A stretch of 64,000 nucleotides of DNA, from assembly GCA_028023455.1 (NCBI GenBank), contig JAQFVV010012416.1, forward strand, positions 3,331,594 through 3,395,593, given 5' to 3'. Source of the DNA: Epiperipatus broadwayi. Lineage: Eukaryota > Onychophora > Udeonychophora > Euonychophora > Peripatidae. The translations under genes and the position numbers were made by a program. The notes under the pieces are model-generated. The model was not told the DNA's origin. It worked only from the letters and a program-made list of their open reading frames with translations, and ran no database searches. Shown in pieces: positions 24,004 to 35,270 of this stretch. Every line of letters starts with the position of its first letter. Positions within the stretch are counted from its first letter, which is position 1.

Positions 24004-24802
24004 TTTTTATTGGGGGATATAAAGTTAAGTGTGGTAAATAAATATAACTATTTGAGAATTGTCTTAAGTAATCAGAGAAATTGCTTGGGTAAATGAAAGA
24101 AAAAATTAATAAATGAAGCAAAGGAAGGAACAGAATTGATAAAGAAATTAACAGGGTTCTCATATAATAAATATGATATAGCTAGAATTGTATGGAAGGG
24201 AGTGGCAGTAGCAGGGTTAACCTATGGTAATGATGCATTATGTGTTAGTAAAGGGGTATTAGATTACATAGAAAAAATACAAAGACAAGTAGGAAGACAT
24301 ATATTAGATGCAGAAGTATAGATAGCAAAAGAGGCAACTCAAGCAAAAATGAGATGGTCAAGTTTTTATATGAGAGATGCAAAAAGCAATATGAAAGTGT
24401 TTGGTAGATTGCAGTTTATGGATAATAAAAAATAAATATAATTGTGTTGTAAATAAAGAATAGGCAACAAGATGGGTGAGAAAGAGAATGTGATATGGAG
24501 AAGATTTGGATAAAGACTTTATGTCAGTATACTTATACAAAAGTTAGGATGACTGTGTTAAGAGAATTGTTGAGTGTTAAAGTGTTAAGGAAATGGATAG
24601 AAGAATAGATGCATTAATAAAGAATAGGATGTTGGAGAGATGAAAAACTATTATGGAGAGTAAAAAGAGTTTAAATATGTATAGAAGTAAACAGAATATT
24701 TGGTGTGAGCTAATTTATGATAATAGCAAGGAAAGTAGTTTACTATTTAAGACTTCAATGGGATCTTTAGCCACAAGGGAATATACATATAAATGAAAAA
24801 AT

Positions 24803-25057
24803 ATGGGTGATTTAATCTGCAAGTTGTGTAAGCAATGCATAAAAAATGTTAGGCATCTGTTAATTGAATGTAAATACCTGAAAGCAGAAAGGGTACAAAT
24901 AATGAATTTGTGGAAGAATAAATATAAACAAAGTGATTATACAAAAAGTGGCTTATTGGTTTTTATGCTGGATTTAGGAAAAGACAAAGATGATTTAGAT
25001 ATATGGGCCATGGAGTTGACAAAGATTATGTTGTGGAAATGGGATGGAAAAGAATAG
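24803..25057 (+). pseudogene. LINE L1 C-terminal zinc-knuckle segment
   Basis: The 84-codon frame starts MGDLICKLCKQ and contains C-x2-C-x8-H-x4-C (CKLC...RHLLIEC), then Lys-rich and acidic stretches ending LTKIMLWKWDGKE. The 44.48-44.80 kb copy is nearly the same protein (MGDLFCKLCKEG...LWKWDK), so this segment is well conserved between copies. The methionine is internal to the original ORF2. Confidence 0.8.
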
Positions 25058-25199
25058 AGAATAATATGGGGAAATTTAGGGTGGGAAATGGAAAAGGAAG
25101 TTAAAGTGGCTAACAGGTTTCTCTGGGCATAGTTGCTGAGAGATTCCTGACTACAGATAAGGAGAAGTCACAGTGCATCACATCACATAACACCTTGTG

Positions 25200-25400
25200 G
25201 TGGTATAATCTTAAGCATATGTCCAAAGCCATGCAAAAAAGGTGTGGGATCCCCAAGATGCATATTTTTTGCTGAACCAATTTTTTTGGCCCAGATCACA
25301 ATCTCTTATATCTATCTTTATTGTTGTTCAGTATATTGTAAGGGTAGCTTACATTCCTGTCTAGAAAAGCCTGTATTTATCCACAACAACAAATCAAACC
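25200..25400 (+). repeat. Family B fragment
   Basis: AAGATGCATATTTTTTGCTG and CCCAGATCACAATCTCTTAT match the left half of family B copy 1 (AAGATGCATTTCTTGCTGAA, AGATCACAATCTCTAAT). Only one half is present. It lies directly downstream of the LINE tail, so the LINE likely inserted into it. Confidence 0.55.
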
Positions 25401-26320
25401 CATTTAAAACATAAACTAGATTATAGATAGTTGGATACACACTATCAATTGTTTTATAATGCAAACATATCTATATGCACACACATGTGACAAAAGTTTG
25501 TTTTATTAAATCTTAAATTAAATAATGTCACAATAGGGTAATTTATCTTTTTCAAAATAAAGTAAAAAAGATAAAATAGGATTTTTCATACATATACTAA
25601 CAATAAGGTATGTGCCAATGTATTAGATGTCACGATTTATGACTACAACTAAATAGACATAGCAACAAGCTAATGTCAAGTCAATACCTAGGCAACCAAG
25701 TGTTAGAAAATGAGAGTGGAATTTTATTACGTAAATTTTAATTTTAAATACAACCATTTAGTATATACAACCATAGACAATTATAACAATGAAAGAGGAA
25801 ACAGAACAGCTTGTATACTAGGCAACAGAAGCAAGGCATAGTATAAAAGTTAACCCAGTTCATTTCCATCATTTTTTGTTATTTATCGAAGATTAGGATA
25901 ACCACACACAACCAATATCTCAAGATTGAATCTTAGAATGCAAGGAAGGATGGATGACTTGTGTGAATATCCCATATGAGCCATATAATTTTCACATCAC
26001 AAAAACTTGAAAGAAATTATAATCAACTTTTGAAATAAGAAAAGTTGATAATTTCTGGCTAGATTCGATCTTATGAAAGAATTGAACTGATTTTGAGTTG
26101 ACAATTAAAAATAAAAGATGGTGCTATTGTTTGAATAAGGAGAAAAGGAAAGAATACATTGCCAGCTTATATAGATAAATAATGAAGTAAAAATTTTCTT
26201 TTATATAATTTCCTAAATGCCAAATAACTAACTGAAAAAAATTTAATTTATTATAAAGTACTAAGCAGTGTATTCTGGCTAAATAAAGTCACCATAGGAA
26301 CCGAATGCTACTTTCCCAAC
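25400..26320. other. AT-rich DNA, no feature seen
   Basis: No repeats or coding frames supported. It lies upstream of the isolated 72-codon ORF, so it could hold its promoter or intron, but no motif is distinctive. Confidence 0.35.
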
Positions 26321-26357
26321 CATAGAAGCATAATGATTTAATTCACATATCTATAAA

Positions 26358-26576
26358 ATGCCTAAAGAAATATCAAACATCCCGTATGAAGTGTCTGAAT
26401 GGTTCAGGAGGAAAGCAGCTGCAGAAAATGGAAACAACACCATTCCAAAATCTTTGCTGAGGAATTTGAACAATCGAGGAAGGACTTACCAGAGTATAAT
26501 GGAAAGAAGGGAAATAGACTGTATCCATGAGAGAGATATTATCACTAGATTCATGGACTTTAATCTGGATGATTGA
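26358..26576 (+). CDS. Unrecognised 72-aa ORF, possible last exon
   Basis: The ORF opens with ATG at 26358; an in-frame TGA at 26334 supports that start. The product is mixed and soluble, with a basic centre (SEWFRRKAAAENG, PKSLLRNLNNRGRTYQ) and an acidic end (RFMDFNLDD). It has few of the Phe/Ile/Asn runs seen in chance frames here. A pyrimidine-rich CTTTCCCAACCATAG at 26309-26323 could be a splice acceptor, and AATAAA at ~26754 a polyadenylation signal. That would make 26324-~26775 a terminal exon. No family is recognised. It could equally be a retrocopy or chance. Confidence 0.4.
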   Translation: MPKEISNIPYEVSEWFRRKAAAENGNNTIPKSLLRNLNNRGRTYQSIMERREIDCIHERDIITRFMDFNLDD

Positions 26577-26579
26577 AGA

Positions 26580-27880
26580 AAATTTGATTTATTAAGTGTT
26601 AGATTTTTTTATATATGTTTGTAAAAATTTTAGTTTCATTTCATTTCTACACTTAGAAATTTCAATGTGCCTACACTTGGAAGAATCCATATGCTTAAAA
26701 GCAACATAGTCCGAGGGGGGGGTTATTAACTTAGGTAATATTTTTTTATGTAAATAAAGTTTACATCAGTACCCTCTGTGGTAAATTGACATTTGGATCA
26801 CCATACATAATATGGAATAAGGTAAGAGTTTTGATACTATTCCATATTAATTACATACAGTATTACAAGACAGAGTTTGTGTTGTTTGTTTATTTGTTTA
26901 TTTTAACTAATAATCATTGTAATTATTTTATGCTGTATGAATGACTAATCATCTTGTGTGGATGTTCTTTTCTGTAAACCATACCAACCACACTTAGGCA
27001 AGGAGTCCCAAAGAAGATCGAACATTAATCATTGAAATTCAATGATGAGCTATTATATATGTTCATATAATGTTGTAAACTAGTTGGTCAGCTTCACGTT
27101 TGATGTAATCATGATTTTTTTAAAAGTTTAATTTGCCTTGTAAATAGTGAGTGCTGGGTTATATATGTCCACCATGGGTATGGGTTGGAATAATAGATAC
27201 TTCTAATCAATAATGTGGTAGAAATGCATACTTGCCACATATAATTACATCTTTTATTATGTTAAATGAGTTTTAAGTTTTACTTGTTATTAATAAAAGT
27301 TGTTAATTTGATTTCAAATTTAACTGGTCTTTAGTTTATCAGAATCATTCATACACACAACCATCAATTTATTTGACTATATATATGCATACACACACCT
27401 TTTCCATATATTATATAATGATACAGTAATAAGGTTGGATGCATCTTAAGTCAATGGGAACCTGTATAGAAGTGCAGTAGTTGCTATGCAAAGTAAATTC
27501 ACCTGACAAGAGCTAAAGGCAACATTCTCCTGGTGTTTGAATACTGAGGTGTAATGAAGTCCAAAAGCCAGGTAAAGCATGGATGAACTAGCCTAAATTG
27601 CATCTGAATTTAATGTGAAAACAAAGATCTACCCATTGGAGATAGATATGATCATTGGTTAGGTACTTCATTGTGTCATTCGCCGCATTTTACCTGAAGA
27701 CCCTAGGTCTGACTGTAGTGAGATGCAACCCCCCTCTTCCAGCTGACTGTAGCCATTATTTACAGTTTATTTGATAAATGTCAAAGTTACTGCTTATTGG
27801 AAGTATATTAATAATTTTTATTAAATAGTTACTTCCATTTCCAATTATAAATATGTATAAAGGCATCCTATCTACATTAT
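26580..27880. other. AT-rich DNA, no supported gene
   Basis: Begins with a possible 3' UTR (to ~26775), then a G run near 26715 and unremarkable AT-rich DNA. 27420-27770 is of higher complexity but has no motif I recognise. Confidence 0.35.
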
Positions 27881-27889
27881 AGAACCAAT

Positions 27890-28400
27890 CTATGTGACCA
27901 CACTCATGTGAAAAAGATAAATGATATCCAATATGCATAATTCATGCTGAACCAGCACTCATCAGTTGGTCCAGATCATCATCTCTCATACATATACATA
28001 ATCAGTGTTCAATTTATATTAAGATAACAAATCTTCAAACTTTAATAGATAGACACCACCCATAGAGTTTTCAGCACTCTATACCATTGAACATCTGATG
28101 ATGCCAATATTATTGTCATTCCTATGTTGCCCTTAAGTCACTCTGACCCCTCATGTATAGGACCTTGTCCATTTAAATACACAGAAGAGGGATGGGCAGG
28201 ATAAAGAATGAATCTGTAATATTTAAATACAAGTATACATTATGTCCCTGGAGTTTAGATGTAACATATATATTGAAATATGTATACTGGATATTATTTA
28301 TCTTTTTCACAAGTGGGTGTTCATGTGTATGAGTTGTATGAGATTAGATTGGATAGCTGAAAAGGGTTTAAAAGTTTGGGTTCAAATTCTTTATAATGAC
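27890..28400. mobile_element. Family B palindromic element
   Basis: The left arm (ACCACACTCATGTGAAAAAG ... TGCTGAACCAGCACTC, GTTGGTCCAGATCATCATC) and the right arm (TTTATCTTTTTCACAAGTGG, near 28298-28320) are inverted and match family B. The right end includes GTATGAGATTAGATTGGATAGC and a GTTCAAATTC that looks like a decayed tRNA B-box. No protein coding. Confidence 0.65.
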
Positions 28401-28779
28401 ATCTAAACTTCTAAACTTCTGGGACATAAAGTATACCTGTATATAAATCTATATATATATGTAAGAGATGTCTTTCATTTTAAATATACGTATTTTTGAG
28501 TAAGTGGTTTGCTTGCAGACAAATGACTACTGGTTTCTATTTACTTTAATTTTGCAATATTATTTATCAATAATTTTTCTTGATTTTTTAATTATTTTCA
28601 GATATTATTTAATGCGTGGAAGTACCTTTTCCTGAATCTTTCTGACATATTATTGTTAATCTTCCAAAAGAATTATTACTTCAAAGAAGTAATTCTCATT
28701 GTCATAATTTTATTATCTTATATCCCAATATTTGATTGAATACAGATATAATTTATATACTGGGAGTTTTAGATATAAC

Positions 28780-29012
28780 TGTAAGGGACTTGAACACAGA
28801 TTTCAAGCTCCCTTCAGATATTTTCTCTATCTCATACAATCGAAACACATGACCACAAACAAGTGAATAAAATAAATGATTTCCAATTCAGCATGAAATA
28901 CATATATTGGAGATGATTTATCTTTTTCACATGTGTGTGGTCATGTATAATGGTTGTATGAAATAGAATGGACAGCTGAAAGGAGCTTGAAGATCTGTAT
29001 TCACATCCTTTA
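28780..29012. mobile_element. Family B short palindrome (~233 bp)
   Basis: Almost pure inverted repeat. GGACTTGAACACAGATTTCA, CACATGACCACAAACAAGTG and AAATGATTTCC at the left are mirrored by GAGATGATTTATC, CACATGTGTGTGGTCATGT and TGTATTCACATCC at the right. The centre is at ~28905. It is the tips of family B joined without the middle, a form often produced by internal deletion. Confidence 0.75.
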
Positions 29013-29685
29013 TGGTTTTATATTATATCTCAGTATTTTTTTGGATGATGATATTTTCATATAAAATAGTTGTAGTAGGCCTTGTTTATTTGTAAGAGGA
29101 TTGAAATTGTGCATAATTCATGGAATGGCATTTTAGCAAGACATGAGTGTAAATATATAGTGAATAAAAATAGTTATTTCCACATCGTGAAGATATAAAA
29201 AGATTATAATGTTACTTATAACCACTTATTTGTAATTTTTCACTCTTATGCAGTTGATTTTGTAGTCTTTTTCTCTTATGCAATTGATTCTATAACCTTT
29301 CTCTGATTTCTGTTATTATCAATGCTTTTCAATCATCTACAGTTTCTCAGCCCTGATGTAACCACAACAGCTTCTCTTTCTGAAAATTTGAACTGAGCAC
29401 TAGTTCAAAATTTATTAAGAACTCAACAACAAATGACTAATAACTGACTAAATTGGGTGACATTTTTTCTTCTGTATCAACTTATCCTAAGACATCAAGA
29501 TATTTATCAAAACAAATATATAAGATAGTCATTTTGTATTTATTTAAGATGCCACATGACCAACTAGTTGTCATATTTTCTTTGCTTATATTTTGATACT
29601 TGTTAGCATCATTCAGTTTCACCAGATTTATGCCATCTAGTATTAAGCTCAAGTAATCAGTCAATGCCAGATGGTAGTGCTTAAT
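29013..29685. other. AT-rich DNA with a family A scrap
   Basis: GCCATCTAGTATTAAGCTCA and CAATGCCAGATGGTAGTGCT at 29630-29680 are a short family A palindrome into which the LTR next door inserted. Upstream nothing is recognised. Confidence 0.4.
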
Positions 29686-29690
29686 AAATT

Positions 29691-30392
29691 TGTCATATCT
29701 GAACTTGCCTTCAAAAGTGGACTAGTTCAGATTCCTGCCTTATCTGATTAGATTGAGCATTCTTTGCTGCTGGCCAATATGCTGATGTACAGAAAAACAT
29801 ATAGCCAATGATAAGTACAGGCCAATGAGCAAGAATGATAGCTGAATCTGATTGTTTCCAGTAAGATAGGGGATCTACCATTAAATAATCAGCCTATCTG
29901 GACACAAGGCAGATAGTCAAATAGATAGTGAGAGAGAGTGTTAACATCAGTCAACCTGAATGACTGGATGTGCTCTCCAGTGAAACCTCTGCCAACAGCA
30001 AGAGTATCTTCACTAGCCATTATCATGACATCTCAGCAGTGAGACAAGTCCACCTAGGACTGGAAAATGCTTATGTCTGCAGGTGACTCAAGGCAAGCTT
30101 TTTAAGTGCAGATGGAAGAGACCTAACCAGAGCTGATTCAAGGCAAGCTGTCCAGTGCAGCCAGAAGAGTCTCTCTTGAACTCGCAAGACAGGCTAATCA
30201 TATAGGCGGGAGTTCTATTACTTGGCAGACTACCTCAGCATTAACTTGTATAAACTATATGTATATTATTGTTTAACTAACATGTGTATATATTTTGTGA
30301 TTAATAAATTGTACATATTAATTGTTGAGTAGTTTTATCCTCATTTGTCTGTTGGTTTGGAAACGAACCTGTAAATCATGCCAAACACAACA
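29691..30392 (+). mobile_element. Solo LTR of a Gypsy-type element (702 bp)
   Basis: Starts TGTCATATC, ends CACAACA, and is flanked by a perfect 5-bp target duplication AAATT at 29686-29690 and 30393-30397. An AATAAA (30304) near its end fits an LTR R/polyadenylation signal. It is less AT-biased than its surroundings. The same sequence occurs at 50723-51416 and as the 3' LTR at 52.7-53.3 kb (minus), where it follows a gag-protease coding region. This identifies the family. No internal region here: formed by LTR-LTR recombination. Confidence 0.85.
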
Positions 30393-30429
30393 AAATTCAT
30401 ATCTAGTAATGACATATCTAGACAGCCCC

Positions 30430-31140
30430 AGGTTTATTGTATATTATGGCTTCATCGGTATATATTATGGCTTCATCAGTGAGTAGTTTTTGGATTTTTA
30501 ATAGTGCTTTTGGACCTAATACATCTTTCATCCAGAAGCCACTTATAATATTAAAAAACTAAAAAAATTGGCTAGGATTGAAAATTTTTAAGATTTTTCA
30601 GTTTGGGCTGGTAATTTGGCAGTATAACAAAAATCGTAAAAAGTAGCTAAAGAAAATATACCTTAGATTCAATCCAAAAGTTCCAAGCAGCTTTTTCAAA
30701 AATCCTAAAACATATTAATGATTAAAGCCATAAGCCAGAAACTAATTAGGGGATATTTAAATAAGACAGCATTGCATAAGGATTTATTAAATATTATGAT
30801 TTGGCATCTATTATTTACTAAACCTTACACTAGATTGCATAAATGGTGAGAAAATTATACTCCTGTATTGTTTTTAAACCACTAAAATAACATATGCTCA
30901 TCTTTTTCCATGCTTACACAAGCTGTTAAAATAGAACAAAATCTCCATACAGCAGTGCCATCTATGATCTATGTGGTGTTTTCAGATTCAAGGTTCCTCA
31001 TTCATAAAAGCCTTAAGTTAGAAACTAGTCAGGGAGTATTGAATAAGTAAGTACTAGATAGGGATTTTGTGCACAGATATTCTAGCAGTCATTAATTACT
31101 AAGGCTTGCACTGGGTGGCACTACTGCATGATGTTTGCTA
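30430..31140. mobile_element. Family A, decayed copies
   Basis: GGCTTCATCAGTGAGTAG and TTTTGGACCTAATACATC (30465-30530), then TTAAACCACTAAAATAACAT (30870) and GCTTACACAAGCTGTTAAAA (30908), match family A. A short palindrome follows (CCATACAGCAGTGCCATCTA ... TGGGTGGCACTACTGCATG). At least two partial elements are merged. Confidence 0.6.
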
Positions 31141-32400
31141 TTTGTCTTATTTTTCTAAGTATAATATTATGACTATTCTGTTTATGTTACTTAATGCTTT
31201 AAGTCTTTATTAATTACGTTCTTATTAAAATATTTTATTGATAGTAAATTATATGCAAATACTAACATATTTACAATAGAAAAAAATTATGTTACATCAG
31301 CAAATGTATGATGAAACTGCAACCATAACAGTATAGTCAATACAATAAATTGTTTATTTAAAAATGTCATGCTTTAATACTACATAACCATGATGACTAA
31401 ATTGATGAAGAGATCAGACATTTATTTTCAAAAATAAAATTTAAGGGAGAGTGTTAATGAAAATAAAGGTTCAAACTACGAGAGAGCACAATTGAGAAAA
31501 ATTGTAAATTGCCATGTTTTTGTTCATGATGTTCCTGGGTAAAAATTTAAAAGAGTAAAGGTATGAATTGAACTATTCCTTCCTACTTCTTTTGAATATA
31601 TTGTATTCTTATTGTCAAATACCATGGAGTAGTATGCAACCCATATGGCTTTTAATGTGCAAATAATTACAGATGCATTGTGGGGCTGAAAGTATCATAT
31701 TTTTTTACGCAATTGCTTGAGGTTTATCAGTTACTTGCTTTTAAAATAATTGTTTATTTACTAGAGTGGAGGAAAGAGAAGATTAAAAAAGAATAAGATC
31801 TGATGATGACTGCATGGTATAATCGAAACTGTAATTAATAATAAAAGTTTTTTGCTGAAAATTGAAAGAGTTTTGAAATTCAATATTATATATGGAGACA
31901 GCAAAAACAATGGAAGAAGAACAGAATTTAGAAGGACTAAATAATTAAATTACCTGTTTATCAAAAGTATTCAGTTTTTAATTGACTATTTTTGAAATAA
32001 ATGTCCCATGCTTTTATCGATACTGTATTTCACATTTAATTATTTGGTAAGAATAATATAATTAAATATTCCACAGGTTTTAAATAATTTTTATTTAAAT
32101 TCTTCATATTTTCCAAGTGTAACATACAATATAAATCACATACAGAAAAGTTATTACAGTAAAGAAGTCTTACAATTAACATTGGCCATATCTCAAAATA
32201 TCTCTAAAAAATAAATTGAATTTAGTAAATAAACTTGCAATTATATAAAGCAGTAGAACTGAGACCAAATCATGTTACCATGTGCTTGAAAAAGCATTTG
32301 AAAGTTTTTTTAGAATATTTTACAAAAATATAATTATAATTCTTAAGCACATGTTGACTTTGAGTTCTGATGAAAAGGTATAATGAACATAAATTAATTA
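31141..32400. other. AT-rich DNA; possible retroelement 3' end
   Basis: Around 31795-31880 GATCTGATGATGACTGCATG and ATAATCGAAACTGT resemble the 'gaagaagactgc...cgaaac' tails of some Penelope-like and LINE elements. No RT motif is visible upstream. Otherwise nothing seen. Confidence 0.3.
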
Positions 32401-32861
32401 ATTGTAAATTAGCGATCAGGCTAATGCACATGTGCTTTACAGATTTTAAACTACACATAAATGAATAATTTCATTCTCAAACCCAAGATAAAGTCTTTAT
32501 TTAAAGACAGATTGAATCCATCTATCATTTCAACCTAAATGTTTAAGTATGAGCCAATCTTAAGTATTTGGAGATGAGAGCATGAAGATATTAAGCAGTC
32601 ATTTTAAATTACTTTATTATGCTTGAATGAATAATTCATAATAAAGTAATTTAAAGTGACTGCTTAATATCTTCATGCTCTCATCTCCAAACACTTAAGA
32701 CTGTCCCATACTTAAACATTTGGGTTGAAAAGATAGATGGATTCATTCTATCTTTTCATAGACTTTATCTTGTGTTTGAGAATGAAAGTATTCATTTACG
32801 TATAGTTTAAAATTTGTAAAGTGCATGTGCATTAACCTGATCGGTAATTTACAGTTACAAT
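32401..32861. mobile_element. Long palindromic foldback element (~461 bp)
   Basis: Near-mirror halves. GATCAGGCTAATGCACATGT, TTTCATTCTCAAACCCAAGA and GATGAGAGCATGAAGATATT in the left half recur as complements in the right half (AATATCTTCATGCTCTCATC, TCTTGTGTTTGAGAATGAAA, ACATGCACATTAACCTGATC order reversed). The centre is at ~32630 (CTTTATTATGCTTGAATGAA). Arm identity looks high, with a few indels, so it is younger than family B. Non-coding; the 62-codon frame is in an arm. Confidence 0.85.
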
Positions 32862-32900
32862 TTATCAACATAGCACTATATAAATAAATACCTTATTATA

Positions 32901-33055
32901 AACTAATTAAATACACTGGGCCAGCTTTTGGTAAAACACTTCCAGAATTTTAGTGCTGAGTACAGATGCGATTATAATTTTACTGCATAACTTTACTCAG
33001 TACTATGATTCTAGCAGTGTTTTTCCAAATACTGGCTAAGTGCAGTTAATTAGTT
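32901..33055. mobile_element. Small palindromic element (~155 bp)
   Basis: AACTAATTAAATACACTGGG and GGTAAAACACTTCCAGAAT are mirrored by TCTAGCAGTGTTTTTCCAAA and GCTAAGTGCAGTTAATTAGTT. A short asymmetrical centre lies at ~32975. Independent of the larger palindrome just upstream. Confidence 0.75.
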
Positions 33056-33721
33056 CATGTTATTATATCTTGTCATCAGAACGAAGTTAATGAATTAAGA
33101 ATTGCCATAGTTTTATGAAAAGCATTAATACTTTAAGAATTAGATATAATTTTAAGAAGTGATAGAAAAAATTAAACACAATATTTGTTTTGTTTTGCAA
33201 ATGCATCTGAAATCAAATTTTGTCTTCAACCATATGTTGAAATATGAAAGTGACCTATTAATTATAGACAGACATCAACAGTAGGCTTACATTCAACATA
33301 TGCTTTTACGAGTAGCTTCTACTATAAACTTCAGTAGTCTTATATCCATACTGCAGCATTGTTAATATTAAAAAAAGTTGATTTGATAGTAGTCAGTAGC
33401 TCAAAGCTTTACATTGATATACGAATTATCCAGCAACTAGTTTGGGTATAATTATAGAATTATCATCTAATCTTGGTTAAGATTAGAGTTGTTATTGACT
33501 GTGTGATACATATTCAAACAGTTTTGGTATTTCATGTCACAATGAAAAGATTTTTAAAAAAGTGAAAATATTGAAATGTTTCATTTTGGTAATATATCAC
33601 TTAAGAATAAATAACTTAGTATTCTCTAATAATAATGACTAACGGTCAACACGGGTAGGAGGCCAACCTTGGCACTAACATGGGCTTTGAATGTTCCATC
33701 ATTAGATTTTCAATGAAAATG

Positions 33722-33975
33722 GACAGTTGAAGAGTTGTGGGTTAGAGTAGTTTGAAGCAATTGGCTATCTTAATATAAAGCTGAGCACTGATTGTATATA
33801 TGTGTGGAGATACTTATCTGGACCAATTGATGATTGCTGGTTTAGCATGAAATACATTTATAGGTGATTATTTATCTTTTCAACATGTGTGTGATTAGGT
33901 GGGTCAGCAATATGAGATGGCTTGGAGAGTTAAGGAACATGTGAAAGTCTGAGTTCGAATCCCTTATACAATAAT
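33722..33975 (+). repeat. Family B copy with tRNA-like 3' part
   Basis: Contains the family core (CTGGACCAATTGATGATTGC, TAGCATGAAATACATTTATA). It ends in TGGCTTGGAGAGTT about 25 bases before GAGTTCGAATCCC. These two short motifs match pol III A-box (TGGCNNAGTGG) and B-box (GGTTCGANTCC) consensus at the right order. This copy suggests family B may be transcribed by pol III or have captured a tRNA; the resemblance is motif-level only. Confidence 0.45.
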
Positions 33976-34455
33976 GAGAAAGATTATTCTAGCAATAGGA
34001 GCAATTGCATTGGTGCTCAACACTTTTAAAGTAATTATAATCTACTATTGGTATGTTATTTAGATTCTGTAAGTATATCTGCAAATTATATATATATATA
34101 TTATAAAATACGATTAAAAATCATGCTTAAAATACTCATAAGATTTGTTGTCTATTAAAACTAGCGCTAACGTCAATTTTTTAAAACAAATCATTGAATT
34201 AATTCACTTAATTCAATAATTTAAAAAAAAATTAATAAAAAAAATTCATCTTTAAATAAACTATTAATTTTAAACAAATTAATAGCTTTCATATTCAAAA
34301 ATATTTTAAGATGTAATAATGTGTTAAAACAGGCAAAACTCACTATATATATTGCCACGTGATGTTTATATGTAATAATGTGGTTTGCTTCTGGTTAGAT
34401 GAAATTAGAAATTTCTGAATAGATTATATGCCTAGGCATCTGGTTTCTATGTTAA
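33976..34455. other. AT-rich DNA, no feature seen
   Basis: A (TA)n run lies at ~34088-34100, and a decayed family A tip (CCACGTGATGTTTATATG) near 34355. Confidence 0.35.
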
Positions 34456-34469
34456 ATATTCCGTCTATT

Positions 34470-34578
34470 TATCAAGCATTGGTGGTCAAGAGATCAGCGA
34501 CAGCTGCTTTACAAGCAGTTATCCTGGATTAGTGGGTTCGCTTCCCGGCTGATGCTATGACCCATGAGAAGAAAAAAA
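34470..34578 (+). mobile_element. tRNA-derived SINE, copy 3
   Basis: CATTGGTGGTCAAGAGATCA (A-box region), GTGGGTTCGCTTCCC (B-box), CGGCTGATGCTATGACCCAT and an A/G tail. Target duplication ATTCC(G/T)TCTATT at 34458-34469 and 34579-34590, one mismatch. Slightly more decayed than copies 1 and 2. Confidence 0.9.
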
Positions 34579-34786
34579 ATTCCTTCTATTCCTGAAAATG
34601 TTATATATATATATCACTACAAATTCTCTTCTTTTCTGCTAATATCCTGCTTCCAATCTATAATTATTCTCTAAGCACCGATAATTTTACTTTTCTTCTA
34701 TTGTATTTTAATAAAATCTGCTTTAAATTATTATTTTCATATATTCTTTTTTCAACAATTTTTTTTCTCTCTGACCAACTTATCTT

Positions 34787-35270
34787 ATTGCTTGATTATT
34801 ATAAATTTCAAGGTGCATATGTTTCAGGCTAAAGTCTGTCTTAAAAAGTATTTACATATACTTCCTGTGTGCTTAATAAATAATTACAACTTAACAATAG
34901 TTTATATATTTCCAGTATAAAGATCGTAATATTAACTCATTGTAAATCGCAAGATTTCACAAAGGTTAATTTGTAATGGAAATAGTGGATTTAAACAGTG
35001 GAGAAAACAACAGCTTCACGCTCCCAAATCAAGATACTTCAGATAGGCCTATATACATAGAAATTTAGGTTAAAGATAAGACGGTTACTCTTATCTTTAT
35101 AAAAGTCGCTATCTTTTGTTGTAGTTTGAGAGGTCCCTCTATCAGCAAGATAAAGATATTGCTTGATTATTATAAATTTCAAGGGGCATATAATTCAGGT
35201 TAAAGCCTGTCTTAAAAAGTATTTACATATACTTCCTGTATAAATAATTACAACTTTATAATTGTGTAAC
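34787..35270 (+). repeat. Pair of ~110-bp direct repeats
   Basis: ATTGCTTGATTATTATAAAT followed by TTCAAGG(T/G)GCATAT, GTCTTAAAAAGTATTTACAT and ATACTTCCTGT occurs at 34787-34905 and again at ~35158-35270, same strand. About 250 bases (34906-35157) lie between, including a GATAAGA...TCTTATC inverted motif. This could be a tandem duplication or the short terminal direct repeats of a small element (LARD/TRIM-like). Confidence 0.55.

Larger units (their letters stand above)
23100..25190 (+). mobile_element. LINE family L1, 5'-truncated copy
   Basis: This is the longest element. In order on the plus strand it has GKARGLDKWAAEMV (23145-23185), NNYRPIAIT (RT motif, ~23325-23352), FIDIEKVYDKIN (motif A, ~23540-23575), LRQGCPMS (motif B, ~23715-23738), and FVDDVFLYAE (motif C, ~23855-23885). 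Next is FSEERSKVM, then a C-terminal CKLCKQ...RHLLIEC zinc-knuckle-like motif (~24815-24870). The 3' UTR ends CTGGGCATAGTTGCTGAGAG ... CATCACATCACAT. Frameshifts and stops break the ORF. The CCHC-type tail suggests a Jockey/I/R1-like superfamily, but the clade is unresolved. Confidence 0.88.

Noticed and set aside
23730-24163. Minus-strand frames of 89 and 62 codons
   Set aside because: Antisense shadows of the LINE reverse transcriptase.
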